A stretch of DNA of 64,000 nucleotides, taken from positions 9,858-73,857 of the forward strand of contig JBJXFI010000413.1 of NCBI GenBank assembly GCA_046154695.1. The letters run 5' to 3'. The notes beneath the pieces are model-generated. The model was not told the DNA's origin, did not search any database, and saw nothing but the letters and a program-made list of their open reading frames with translations. The stretch comes from DALYLB01 sp046154695. Lineage in GTDB: Bacteria > Acidobacteriota > Blastocatellia > RBC074. This document shows positions 13,314 to 25,346 of this stretch, in pieces. Numbering within the stretch: the stretch's first letter is position 1; each line of letters begins with the position of its first letter. A program made the translations under genes and the position numbers.

Positions 13314-14134
13314 TGGCATTTCAGGCGGGCGAAGCGCTGCCGCCATGCGAAATCGCCGCGCACAATTACGCCGCCGATGTCGAGAACCGGATTCACAGCG
13401 ACGAGGGGGCGGCCGAATACGGGTTCGCGGCGGCGCTGGTTCCGGGCGTCGGCGTCTATGCCTATCTGGCGCGCCCGGTCGTCGAGGCGTTGGGGCGGGA
13501 GTGGGCGGCGCGCGGCGCGATGTCCGCGAAATTCCTCAAACCCGTGCACGACAAGGAGCGCGTAAGCGTGCGCGCGGCCGTCGCCGGGCTCGATCCGCTG
13601 ACGCTCGACCTGCGGCTCTTCAACCCTTCCGGGACGCTCTGCGCGGCCGGCTCCGCGAGCCTGCCGGCAAGCCCGGCCGGAATCGACGTTCGCGACTATC
13701 CGCATTCTCCCCCGGGGGAGCCGCGCCCCGCGACGATCTCCGCGATTTCCCGGGGCGAGCACTTCGCGTCGCTCGATTTCGATTTGAGGATGGACCGGGA
13801 GCCCGCGGACTTTCTCGTCGATGTGGTCGATGACGCGCCGATCTTCGGCGGCCCGGACGCGATCTGTCATCCGGCGTTCTGGCTGGCGCAGGCGAACGAA
13901 CTCGTGATGCGAAACGTCTCCCTCGGCATGTGGATTCATACCGCCAGCGAAGTGCGCCATTTCGCGCTCGCGCGCGACGGCGAGCCGATCTCCATGCGCG
14001 GACGCGTGCGCGACGCCTTCGAAAAGCGCGGCCACGAATCGATCACCCTCGACATCGGCGTCTTCGGCGAAGGCGGCCGCCCGATTCTCCATATCGACCA
14101 CACGGCGATCATCCGCCCGCGCGCCGTCGCGTGA
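13313..14134 (+). CDS. Double-hotdog (MaoC/thioesterase-like) protein
   Basis: A 273-residue protein with two hotdog-like halves. The N-terminal half (about 10-130) resembles MaoC-type hydratases with the sequence HSDEGAAEYGFAAALVPGVGVYAYL. The C-terminal half (about 140-270) resembles acyl-CoA thioesterases, with a WLAQANE helix and a basic, aromatic strand region. Expected substrates are acyl-CoA or acyl-ACP thioesters. The ATG overlaps the TAA of the PLP enzyme by one base, indicating co-production. A link between an amino-acid lyase and a thioester enzyme is not obvious, and the exact reaction is unassigned. Confidence 0.65.
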   Translation: MAFQAGEALPPCEIAAHNYAADVENRIHSDEGAAEYGFAAALVPGVGVYAYLARPVVEALGREWAARGAMSAKFLKPVHDKERVSVRAAVAGLDPLTLDLRLFNPSGTLCAAGSASLPASPAGIDVRDYPHSPPGEPRPATISAISRGEHFASLDFDLRMDREPADFLVDVVDDAPIFGGPDAICHPAFWLAQANELVMRNVSLGMWIHTASEVRHFALARDGEPISMRGRVRDAFEKRGHESITLDIGVFGEGGRPILHIDHTAIIRPRAVA

Positions 14135-14236
14135 GGCGGTTGATGGGCGCCTCGCCGCTTGAACTCTTCACGACGAGCCGTTTAGAATCCTCCTTACCGC
14201 ACACCTCAAATCTTACAGAATCCACGGAGAACCATA

Positions 14237-15307
<1,071 letters not shown>

Positions 15308-15309
15308 CG

Positions 15310-15359
15310 GGCAAATCAAAAGGCAAAAGGAGGCCTCCCCTTTTGCCTTTTGATTTGCC
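15310..15359. terminator. Bidirectional hairpin between fbaB and the radical SAM gene
   Basis: Arms of about 24 bases (15310-15333 and 15334-15359) pair almost perfectly with no real loop. The arms contain a repeated AAAAGGC / GCCTTTT word. The stem lies three bases after the fbaB stop and nine before the stop of the convergent gene, so it can serve both transcripts. No long U-run follows, so it may protect 3' ends rather than terminate. Confidence 0.7.
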
Positions 15360-15367
15360 TGTTGCCC

Positions 15368-17200
15368 TTATCGGAGGCTCGTGAGGACCTCCTCCTTCAA
15401 AACTTGAAGGGGCTTGTGCGGCTGCCACCCATCGGGGAGGTCGCCGCAATCCTCGCGCAGATATTGCCATTGATTGGGCCGGACCGTTTGCAGTAGCTCC
15501 TTGCGGGTCTTCGACGGAACGGGTTTGCCGGTATAGATCTTGCCCATCCGGCTCATCAGGCCTTCGGGGAGCGCGCCGGAGAACATAAACAGGGGCCATG
15601 TGAAATTGGGGCCATTCAATTTCCGGAGCTTCCATGCCCACAGCGCGAGAGCGCCAGTTCGCCAGGCGATGGGCCCCCACCAGCTGTAGAGGCCGTGGCG
15701 CAGGTTGAATTTCCAGCATTTCATCAGCAATTGCCACTGCATCGCCGAGAGTTTGCGCGTTTCGGTGACGCCTACCTTCTTTTCCATGCGCGTGTCGTGA
15801 AGCGGCGTGAAGATCGAGGGAACGAGGAAGGCGAACAGGCCCCGGCGCTCCATCTCGTAGATCAGATCGAGCGTGGCCATGACGTCCTCGTCCTCCTCTT
15901 CGGGCGCGCCGACGATCAGCGTCATTACCGGAAACCAGTTGTTTTTATTGAGGATTCGCAGCCCTTCGAGGATGACGCTCGGCCATTCATCGATCGGGAA
16001 CGGGATGCCTTTCGACGGCATGATCTTCTTTCCGATGCGCACCGAGCCGGTCTCCATGCCGATCAGCGGCGCGAGGATCTTCTTTTTCGGATGCGAGCTG
16101 AGCGTCGGCAGGTGGAGCGGGCTCTTATCGAGCAGCATGTCGGAGAGTTTCTCGATGAGCACGGGATCGACCACGGCGGGCGCGATCGTGCAGTGGCTCA
16201 GCACGTGCTGCTCGACGCCGGGCGTGTTGACGATCGATCCGTATAGGTCGAGCAGCGCCTCGCGGTTCGGAAAATAGAACGGCGTCTCGGTGTGCACCTG
16301 CCCCCAGATGAACATATCCTCGGTGGCGAGGCTGATCTGTTTATTGCCGCCCTCGAGGTTGACGTGGACGGCCTCCATGATCTTGTCCTTCGGCATGTCG
16401 ATCTGCGGGTTCAGATCGGGAACGCAGAACTGGCAGCGGCGGCCGCAGCCGGTGGTCATCTCCACCACGCCGAAGGTCGTGCGCTTCCGCGGCGCGAGGA
16501 TCGCGTCGCGGTCCTTGGGGTGGGCGACCTCCATCTCGCGCGGCAGATCCTCGCCGCGAATCGCGCGGCGAAAGAGCTCCATGGTCTCTTCGGATTCCGC
16601 CCGCCCCTCGACGACGCAATCGACGCCCAGTTCGTCGAGGGTCCCGGTCTGCGTGATCTGCCAGCCGCCCGATCCGCCGACGATGACCTTGAATCCCCCG
16701 CGATGCGGATTCGTCCTGATCTTCTCGAACATCAGGCGCGAATAATGCGAATTGATCGGCATCTTCGAGGTGCCGAAAATCGACGTGTAGACGCCCGCCG
16801 CGAACGTCACCCCGAGCGGATTATGGGTCGAGACCGCGACCACGCGCGTGTTCGGCCCGATGAACTTCTCCAGATCGTCCGGATAGCAGCAGGCGATCTC
16901 CTCCGCGCTGAATTCCCGCAGGAGCGAGGCCTCGACCAGGCGCACGCCCGCCGGCATATATCGCGCGGAGCCGTCCTCGTTGTATTCGACATCCCGCCAG
17001 TGCGGGTATTTGTTGTTCATCACGCCCTCCATCCAGATGGGCATCGACGCCATTCCCATCTGAATGAAGTACCCCGCGTGATCGATCGCCTCGGTCAGGG
17101 GCGCCGTCAGCACAATCAGTTTGCCTCCACCCGCCTCGACGCCGGAATGCGCATGAAGGCCGTTCGCATGGCCGTTTGTGTTGTGAGAACTCTGTTGCAC
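15368..17200 (-). CDS. B12-binding-domain radical SAM protein
   Basis: A 610-residue protein. An N-terminal Rossmann-like cobalamin-binding domain (about 28-235) is followed by a radical SAM domain with the cluster motif CGRRCQFC (CX3CX2C, near residue 255), then a C-terminal helical region. Members of this large class carry out methyl transfers, ring contractions or cyclisations, and several act on lipids or pigments; the substrate here cannot be named. The first 25 residues are Ser/His/Asn-rich and may not be part of the fold. The gene is single, divergent from holB and convergent with fbaB, with no partner gene, so context gives no function. Confidence 0.85.
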   Translation of the reverse strand: MQQSSHNTNGHANGLHAHSGVEAGGGKLIVLTAPLTEAIDHAGYFIQMGMASMPIWMEGVMNNKYPHWRDVEYNEDGSARYMPAGVRLVEASLLREFSAEEIACCYPDDLEKFIGPNTRVVAVSTHNPLGVTFAAGVYTSIFGTSKMPINSHYSRLMFEKIRTNPHRGGFKVIVGGSGGWQITQTGTLDELGVDCVVEGRAESEETMELFRRAIRGEDLPREMEVAHPKDRDAILAPRKRTTFGVVEMTTGCGRRCQFCVPDLNPQIDMPKDKIMEAVHVNLEGGNKQISLATEDMFIWGQVHTETPFYFPNREALLDLYGSIVNTPGVEQHVLSHCTIAPAVVDPVLIEKLSDMLLDKSPLHLPTLSSHPKKKILAPLIGMETGSVRIGKKIMPSKGIPFPIDEWPSVILEGLRILNKNNWFPVMTLIVGAPEEEDEDVMATLDLIYEMERRGLFAFLVPSIFTPLHDTRMEKKVGVTETRKLSAMQWQLLMKCWKFNLRHGLYSWWGPIAWRTGALALWAWKLRKLNGPNFTWPLFMFSGALPEGLMSRMGKIYTGKPVPSKTRKELLQTVRPNQWQYLREDCGDLPDGWQPHKPLQVLKEEVLTSLR

Positions 17201-17393
17201 GGGACACCTCGTGTTGTTGGATTCATTGTTGATCGGAAATCACGCCCAGCCGATTGAGAATGCGGCCTCGTGCTCCCTGCATAATAGTTTGCGACGATTG
17301 ATTCGGATTTTGATGAAGGATACTTATCACAGTGGTCCCGGTCGAGCAATCGTTAATTTGCAGAAGCGGCCCGGTGGGCTCAGAATGCGGGCC

Positions 17394-18392
17394 ATGTCCT
17401 TTGCGAAACTGATCGGAAACGCGCGGAACAAGGAGATTCTGCAGCGCCAGCTTCGGGGCGGGCGTGTCAATTCGACGCTCATCTTCGCCGGGCCGGAGGG
17501 GGTTGGAAAGCGGCAGTTCGCCCTGACCTTCGCCAAGGCGGTCAATTGCCGGCAGGGCCCCGCCGAAGGCTACGCGGCCGACAGTTGCGATGAATGCCCG
17601 ACCTGCCATCGAATCGACGAGGGGACCTATGGCGACGTGACGATGATCTCGCCCGAGGGGCAGTACATCAAGATCGCCCAGACTCGCGCCATGACCGACG
17701 AGGTCTATTATCGCCCCCGCGAAGGCCGCCAGCGATTCTTCATCCTAGATGAGGCGGACCGGCTGCGCGAGGAGGCGGCGAACTCGCTGCTCAAAACGCT
17801 GGAGGAGCCGCCCTCCACCTCAACGATCCTCTTGATCACCTCCCGCCCCTACGCGCTGCTCCAGACGATCCGCTCGCGCGCGCAGCGAATCAACTTCGCC
17901 CCGCTCACGGTCGAGGAGATGGAGCGCTATCTGACGGAGAACTTCCCGCGCCCGGCCCCGGACACCCAACTGCTCGCCCGCATCACCGAGGGGCGCCTCG
18001 GGCAGGCGACGGCCTTCGACCTGGGCGTCTACCGGCAGGAGCGCAGGACGCTGATCGAGCTGCTGGAATTGATCGCGGACGGCGAGAACCGGCTTCGCAT
18101 TTTGAAGGCGGCCGAATACCTGGGGAAGAAGGAGCGCGACGAGTTCGAAAAACAGCTCGATCTGCTTGCCTCGCTGCTGCGCGATCTGATGCTCCTGGCC
18201 GCGGGGAAAGACGTCGCCTCGATCGCGAACCTCGATGTCGCCGATCGCCTCTTCCCGCTCGCGGGCCGCATCGGCCTCGCGCGCGTCATTGCCTGGGCCG
18301 GGCGCCTCGACGATCTGCGCGCCAGCCTCCGCGTCAACGTCAATCGCGTCATCGCGACCGAAGCGCTGCTGCTTTCGCTTGCCAGCGGCTAA
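17394..18392 (+). CDS. holB: DNA polymerase III delta-prime subunit
   Basis: A clamp-loader subunit of 332 residues that opens the sliding clamp together with delta and gamma/tau. AAA+ domain: Walker A-like GPEGVGKR (33-40), the four-cysteine zinc module (C52, C65, C68, C71), and the LKTLEEPP motif with the sensor region LITSRPYALL. I start at ATG 17394 because MSFAKLIGNA matches family N-termini; in-frame ATGs at 17385 and 17313 exist without better support. The 193-base divergent gap to the radical SAM gene shows no recognisable promoter. It lies alone, whereas it often follows tmk in other bacteria. Confidence 0.9.
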   Translation: MSFAKLIGNARNKEILQRQLRGGRVNSTLIFAGPEGVGKRQFALTFAKAVNCRQGPAEGYAADSCDECPTCHRIDEGTYGDVTMISPEGQYIKIAQTRAMTDEVYYRPREGRQRFFILDEADRLREEAANSLLKTLEEPPSTSTILLITSRPYALLQTIRSRAQRINFAPLTVEEMERYLTENFPRPAPDTQLLARITEGRLGQATAFDLGVYRQERRTLIELLELIADGENRLRILKAAEYLGKKERDEFEKQLDLLASLLRDLMLLAAGKDVASIANLDVADRLFPLAGRIGLARVIAWAGRLDDLRASLRVNVNRVIATEALLLSLASG

Positions 18393-18431
18393 ATCAGACC
18401 CGAAAAAAATGAGACACGCGCCTTTGCAGAA

Positions 18432-18502
18432 CCGGGAGCGTCAGCGACCGGAGCCTTGATTCGCCGCCGCTTGCGCAATATGCCGGTCGCTAACGCTCCC
18501 GG
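18432..18502. terminator. Inverted repeat between convergent holB and beta-propeller genes
   Basis: Arms of 20 bases (18432-18451 and 18483-18502) carry GGGAGCGT.AGCGACCGG and its complement with one C-A mismatch (18442 with 18492), which is a G.U pair on the minus-strand transcript. It occupies most of the 149-base gap between the two stop codons and probably ends both transcripts. Confidence 0.7.
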
Positions 18503-18541
18503 CACTGCGTCAATCTCTTTGGCTCTTTGGGCCTGATTAGC

Positions 18542-19822
18542 TCACTTCTTTTCGATCCGGTAAAGATGGGTGCGTGTGCGGAGGAAGAACGCGTTGCCGG
18601 CGACGGCGGGCGAGGCGAGGAAGCCCTCGTCCAGTTTGTTCTCCGCCAGTTGCTCGAAATTCCGGCCGGGTTTGATCACGGTCGTCTTGCCTTCTTCGCT
18701 GAAGAGCCAGATTCTGCCGTCGGCGTAGACGGGAGAGGCCGAATATTCGCCGCCGATCCGTTTCTGCCAGACCTGTTCGCCGGTTTTGGCGTCGATGCAA
18801 CTGGCGATGCCGGTGTCGCCGATCATGTAGATCAGGTCGTCGATCAGCAGGATCGAGGGCTTGTTCGAGACGCCGCGCTTGACGCGCCAGGCGACGTGGG
18901 TGTCGGTGATCAGGCCGCTGCCGCCCATGCGAACGGCGAGCAGCTGCCCCGCCGAGAATCCCGACGGAAAGAAGATCATCCCGTGCCCCAGCACCGGACG
19001 CGTGCTCGCCGAATGCTGCGCGCGCTCCTCGACGCGCCAGAGTTCTCTGCCCGTGAACGGATCGTACGAATAGGCGGCCTTCGCGCCGAGGCTGATCATC
19101 TCCCAGCGGCCGTTGATCCGCGTGACGTGGGGCGTCGAAAACGCCTTGCGCATGTCCCCGTCCGCGGCGATCTTGCCGTTCGGCTCGATGTCCTGAAAAT
19201 CGATCGAGCGCTTCGTCTCCCAGATCGTCTTTCCCGTCCGTTTGTCGAGCGCCATGACGAACTGGCGGTCGCTGCCGTCGAAGTGCATCAGCAGCATGTT
19301 CTGAAAGACAATCGGCGAGGAGCCCGCCCCGCGAAAATGATTGCACTCGATGTCGCGGCGCGTCCACAGGACCTTGAAGCTCCTGGTGTCGATGCAGGCC
19401 GTTCCCGGCGAGCCGAAGGTGATGTAGACCCGGCCCGCCTCGATCACCGGCGTCGGCGAGGCATAAGTATTAAAGGGATGCGCGTATTGCGGCTCAGCCA
19501 CATCGAACAGCTTCATATCCTGAACGACGCGCCCCGTGTCGCGGTCGAGACAGAGCGCGAAGAGCTGGCGTCCGTCCTTGCTCGCCGATGTGAGCCACAC
19601 CTGCTTCCCGTAAATGACGGGCGAGGACCAGCCCCGGTCGTGGATCGGCGTCTTCCAGACGATGTTTTGGGTTTCGCTCCACAGCAGCGGCAGCTCTCGC
19701 GCATCCGAATGGCCGGTGCCCTCCGGTCCGCGGAATTGGGGCCAGTTGTCGCTCGCGCGAGCGAGCAGGCAAAGAAAGACCGGGAAGAACGCCGTCAGCG
19801 CAAATCGTTTCATCATCTTCAA
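18542..19822 (-). CDS. Secreted PQQ-binding-like beta-propeller protein (BamB-like fold)
   Basis: A 426-residue exported protein. A signal peptide (about 1-22, hydrophobic core ALTAFFPVFLCLLA) is followed by NWPQFRGPEGTGHS, the start typical of the secreted propellers common in Planctomycetota and relatives. The body is a seven- or eight-bladed propeller with repeated motifs such as VWTR/W.T..... and GKTIWETK. It is probably a periplasmic binding or scaffold protein; there is no evidence of dehydrogenase activity, because the catalytic calcium/PQQ residues are not evident. Single gene, convergent with holB. The divergent TPR gene lies 119 bases away across a repeat copy. Confidence 0.82.
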   Translation of the reverse strand: MKMMKRFALTAFFPVFLCLLARASDNWPQFRGPEGTGHSDARELPLLWSETQNIVWKTPIHDRGWSSPVIYGKQVWLTSASKDGRQLFALCLDRDTGRVVQDMKLFDVAEPQYAHPFNTYASPTPVIEAGRVYITFGSPGTACIDTRSFKVLWTRRDIECNHFRGAGSSPIVFQNMLLMHFDGSDRQFVMALDKRTGKTIWETKRSIDFQDIEPNGKIAADGDMRKAFSTPHVTRINGRWEMISLGAKAAYSYDPFTGRELWRVEERAQHSASTRPVLGHGMIFFPSGFSAGQLLAVRMGGSGLITDTHVAWRVKRGVSNKPSILLIDDLIYMIGDTGIASCIDAKTGEQVWQKRIGGEYSASPVYADGRIWLFSEEGKTTVIKPGRNFEQLAENKLDEGFLASPAVAGNAFFLRTRTHLYRIEKK

Positions 19823-19873
19823 TCCCTCGTGGCAAAATGTCGGTGGAAAAACGGCCGCATCTTACCATGCAAT

Positions 19874-19929
19874 GTTCGGAGTTCCGCCTTCAGGCGGTCA
19901 GTCTTCGCCAAAAAGGCGGAACTCCAAAC
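19874..19929. repeat. Inverted repeat, TTCCGCCTTCAGGCGGAA family (copy 2)
   Basis: Arms 19874-19890 and 19913-19929 (17 bases) pair with one transition mismatch. The left arm continues as CAGGCGG without a matching partner, so part of the right arm is eroded. It lies between the divergent beta-propeller and TPR genes, ending 12 bases before the TPR start codon. Confidence 0.85.
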
Positions 19930-19941
19930 CCGAGGAGCGAA

Positions 19942-20286
19942 ATGTCACAATCGAGAATCGATGCCTTCCTCATTATGACGAAGACCCAGCCCGAGAACGA
20001 GATGATCTGGTACGGGCTGGCGAATGAATACACGAAGCTCTCGGCATGGCCGGAAGCGATCGACGCGCTCCGCAATGTGATCCGGATCAAGCCGGATTAC
20101 ACATCGGCTTATCAGTTGCTCGGTTCCGCGCTGTTGAGCCAGGGCCAGGCCGAGGAGGCGCGCCGCGTGTGGACGGAAGGCCTCGCCGTCGCGGACCGAA
20201 CCGGCGCCTGGAAGGCCCGGCAGCATATGGAAGGGTTGCTGGCCGGAGCGGCGAATGAGGGCGAGGCCGGATTTTGCGAGGAATAA
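19942..20286 (+). CDS. Small TPR-repeat protein
   Basis: A 114-residue soluble protein with about two and a half tetratricopeptide repeats (around residues 17-100). It has the usual pattern of small and aromatic residues, for example WYGLANEYTKLSAWPEAIDALRN is the first unit. It probably mediates protein contacts. ATG 19942 has GAGGAGCG six bases upstream and is preferred over an in-frame ATG at 19837 that would run back through the repeat element. The next gene follows after 5 bases, so the two form an operon. Confidence 0.78.
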   Translation: MSQSRIDAFLIMTKTQPENEMIWYGLANEYTKLSAWPEAIDALRNVIRIKPDYTSAYQLLGSALLSQGQAEEARRVWTEGLAVADRTGAWKARQHMEGLLAGAANEGEAGFCEE

Positions 20287-20291
20287 AGGAT

Positions 20292-21149
20292 ATGCGGAAC
20301 AGGAAAGGCGGAAAAAAGCCGCAGCAGGCCCGGAAATCGACGGCATCGGACGAGGCGGGGGCCGGCGCGAGTTGGAAGCGGTTTGCGGCCCCGGCGGCGA
20401 TGGCGTTGATGCTTGCGTCCGCGGCATTCATCTATTTTCGGGGCTGGGAAAGGTTCTCGTATGGGAATTCCGCGCCGGCGTCCGGCGGGACGAATCTGAC
20501 CCGGGCCGCGGCGGGAACCAACACGGGCGAGATGGGCGTGTCGGGAGAACCGATTCGAATGACCGTGGCGCAGGCGGTGGTCGTGACTGAAGAGCTCGAT
20601 TTCGGGGGGCGCATCCCCTCGCTGGCGGAAGCGGTCGGGCAGATCGAGCGCGCCTACCAGCCCGATGACGGGCAGGGGCGAACCTTCGCCATCCTCGATG
20701 CGCGCGGCGAAACGACCCCCGAGGGTCGATTGAAGATCTCCATGCACGTCAGCAGCGAGAAGCCCGGCATGGCGTTCCTGCGATTCCGCCCGACGGGGCG
20801 GCTCTTCTGGCGCGCGCGAATCGGAAGCCCCGGAGAGCCTCCGGCCGGCCCGAAAAACCTGGTGATCCATCTCTCGAACGGGAGCGGGGGCAATTTCGTT
20901 CTCGATGGCAAGCGCGGCGGCGCAAGCGTGCTCGATGTCTTCATTCAGGGATCCACGTCGCGCGCGCGCGATGTCTGGCCGGACGGGACCGAGCGCGAAG
21001 TGACCTTCATCTACAGCGCCTGTGGATGCCCGGTGAAGGTGATGGTTCGCCGGGAGGGGGACCGCACCGCCCGGACCCGGCTTTCGCCGGTCATCTTCCC
21101 CGACGATCCGGATGTCGTCGCGACAATCTCGGCGCTTATGAAATGGTGA
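20292..21149 (+). CDS. Membrane-anchored protein of unknown function
   Basis: A 285-residue protein. A basic N-terminus (MRNRKGGKK) leads to one membrane segment (about 30-47), so the bulk is periplasmic. The periplasmic part shows beta-rich stretches, an SACGCPVKVMV strand near residue 240 with two cysteines that could form a metal site or disulfide, and an RLSPVIFPDDPDV C-terminus. I do not recognise the family. AAAGGA directly precedes ATG 20292; an alternative ATG at 20274 overlaps the TPR gene. Coupling to the small TPR protein suggests that they work together. Confidence 0.6.
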   Translation: MRNRKGGKKPQQARKSTASDEAGAGASWKRFAAPAAMALMLASAAFIYFRGWERFSYGNSAPASGGTNLTRAAAGTNTGEMGVSGEPIRMTVAQAVVVTEELDFGGRIPSLAEAVGQIERAYQPDDGQGRTFAILDARGETTPEGRLKISMHVSSEKPGMAFLRFRPTGRLFWRARIGSPGEPPAGPKNLVIHLSNGSGGNFVLDGKRGGASVLDVFIQGSTSRARDVWPDGTEREVTFIYSACGCPVKVMVRREGDRTARTRLSPVIFPDDPDVVATISALMKW

Positions 21150-21166
21150 TTTGTCGGAAAAGAGGG

Positions 21167-21215
21167 AACGGAACGACGTACCACATCCCCTGTGGCTCCG
21201 TCTGTTCCGTTTTTT
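21167..21215 (+). terminator. Hairpin with U-run, GGAAC repeat relative
   Basis: AACGGAAC (21167-21174) pairs with GTTCCGTT (21204-21211). Inside it GACG pairs with CGTC and CCACA with TGTGG around a TCCCC loop. The stem runs straight into TTTTT (21211-21215), which fits a Rho-independent terminator for the preceding pair. The outer words resemble the repeat family at 4700 and 38536, so a repeat may have been adapted as a terminator. Confidence 0.72.
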
Positions 21216-21336
21216 CGCGCGCGCATCGTCGTCCATTTTGTTTTTCGCGGTCGTTCCGTTATCTTTGGAGGCTTGATTCCTGGACGGATTTTCGACTGTC
21301 GGGCAGGGACACAGATCAACGATTGAGATTGACGAA

Positions 21337-23739
<2,403 letters not shown>

Positions 23740-23747
23740 CGTCCGTG

Positions 23748-23908
23748 TGGAGTGCCGCGGCTTGACGCAGCTTTCCTATCCCCTGCGTTATCGGCGAACT
23801 TCGAGCGAGAGCGGTCCCTGCGCGATGCGATAACGACAGGGACCCGTACAGAACAAGAGTGCGATTGCGTCGGGGGCTTGGAAAGCTGCGTCAAGCCGCA
23901 GCACTCCA
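23748..23908. repeat. Large nested inverted repeat after pcrA
   Basis: Outer arms of 29 bases (23748-23776 and 23880-23908) pair with one C-A mismatch (23756 with 23900), a G.U pair if the minus strand is transcribed. Inside, a CCCTGCGTTATCG segment (about 23779-23791) pairs with CGATAACGACAGGG (about 23829-23842) with one bulge. The whole forms a 161-base near-continuous cruciform between pcrA and rimO. It could be a small transposon-derived element, a structured RNA or a terminator; no reading frame fits it. Confidence 0.8.
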
Positions 23909-23936
23909 AGCGCTCCGCGTGTTTTTAACGGTCTGA

Positions 23937-25322
23937 ATGCACGCAATGAAATCTGAGATTCAAAAGATCGGCTTCGTCAGCCTGGGCTGTCCGAAAAATC
24001 TGGTGGACAGCGAGGTGATGATGGGCCAGTTGAAGCAGCACGGGTATGAGCTGACGACGGATCGCGAGGCGGCGGACGTGATGGTCGTCAATACGTGCGG
24101 GTTCATCCAGTCGGCCAAGGAGGAGTCGATCAACACGATTCTGGAGATGGCCGATTTGAAGGAGACGGGCAATCTCAAGCGGCTGGTGGTCGCGGGATGC
24201 CTGGTCGAGCGATACCGGCAGGATCTGCTCAACCAGTTGCCGGAGGTCGACGCGGTGCTCGGCACGAGCGAGATCGAGAAGATCGTGGCCGCGGTCGATC
24301 CGTCGGCCGTTGCCGCGCGGGATGCCGCGTTCGTCGCCTCGAACGCGTGGATGACGCGCGGCCTGCCGACCTACCTTTACGATGATGCCGCTCCGCGATT
24401 GCTGGCGACGCCGAAGCATTTCGCCTATATGAAGATCGCCGAGGGATGCGATCACACCTGCGCGTTCTGCGCGATCCCGCAGATGCGCGGGAAGTATCGC
24501 TCCCGCCACGCGGGCTCGCTGCTGCGCGAGGCGGAGCAGCTTTCCGCCCAGGGCGTGAAGGAACTCGTCCTGATCTCGCAGGACTCGACGCAATACGGTC
24601 TGGATCTCGGGATAAAGGACGGACTGGCCGATCTGCTGCGCTCGCTGTCGCGCGTCGATGGAATCGAGTGGATTCGGGTGATGTACACCTATCCCAACTC
24701 GCTCAGCGACGCGACGCTCGCGGCGATGGCCGAAGAGCCGAAGGTATGCAATTATCTCGACATGCCGCTTCAGCACGCGAGCGCCAATATGCTCAAGCGG
24801 ATGCGGCGCGGCGGCAACCGGCAGTTGCTGGAAAAGCTGCTCGCGCGCGCCCGGCGGTTCGTGCCGGAGATCACCCTGCGGACGACTCTGATCGTCGGGT
24901 TTCCCGGCGAGACGGAGGCCGATTTCGACGAGCTGATGGGGTTCGTTCGCGATGTCGAGTTCGACCGCGTGGGCGTCTTCACCTATTCGGATGAAGAGGG
25001 GACGCACGGCTGCGAGCTCGACGGCAAGGTTCCGGCGGGCGTCATGCGCGCGCGGCGCGCCAGGCTCATGCGCGAACAGGCCAGGATCTCCAAGCGCCGC
25101 AACAAGGCGCTCATCGGCCGGCGGTTTCGCGCCATGCTCGAAGGCGTCTCGCAGGAGTCCGACATGCTGCTGCAGGCGCGCATGGAATCCCAGGCGCCCG
25201 AGGTCGACGGCCACGTGCTGGTCAACGACGTGCCCGACGGATTTCATTCCGCGCCCGGCGACTTTATCGAGATCGAGATCGCCGAGGCCCACGAATACGA
25301 CCTGGTCGCGCGCGTGATTTGA
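23937..25322 (+). CDS. rimO: Ribosomal protein S12 methylthiotransferase
   Basis: A radical SAM enzyme of about 461 residues that adds a methylthio group to the conserved aspartate of ribosomal protein S12. N-terminal UPF0004 domain with FVSLGCPKNLVDSE and a second cysteine in VNTCGFI. Radical SAM motif CDHTCAFC near residue 175, followed by the family word IPQMRGKYRSR. C-terminal TRAM domain (about 395-461). GCPKNLVDSE and RMRRGG distinguish RimO from the tRNA enzyme MiaB. Starts at 23937 or 23946 are both possible; neither has a strong ribosome site. It heads a run of lipid and housekeeping genes (pgpA, cinA, plsY, gpsA, smpB). Confidence 0.94.
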   Translation: MHAMKSEIQKIGFVSLGCPKNLVDSEVMMGQLKQHGYELTTDREAADVMVVNTCGFIQSAKEESINTILEMADLKETGNLKRLVVAGCLVERYRQDLLNQLPEVDAVLGTSEIEKIVAAVDPSAVAARDAAFVASNAWMTRGLPTYLYDDAAPRLLATPKHFAYMKIAEGCDHTCAFCAIPQMRGKYRSRHAGSLLREAEQLSAQGVKELVLISQDSTQYGLDLGIKDGLADLLRSLSRVDGIEWIRVMYTYPNSLSDATLAAMAEEPKVCNYLDMPLQHASANMLKRMRRGGNRQLLEKLLARARRFVPEITLRTTLIVGFPGETEADFDELMGFVRDVEFDRVGVFTYSDEEGTHGCELDGKVPAGVMRARRARLMREQARISKRRNKALIGRRFRAMLEGVSQESDMLLQARMESQAPEVDGHVLVNDVPDGFHSAPGDFIEIEIAEAHEYDLVARVI

Positions 25323-25346
25323 ACCGGCTCTCCCGCTCGGAAAATA

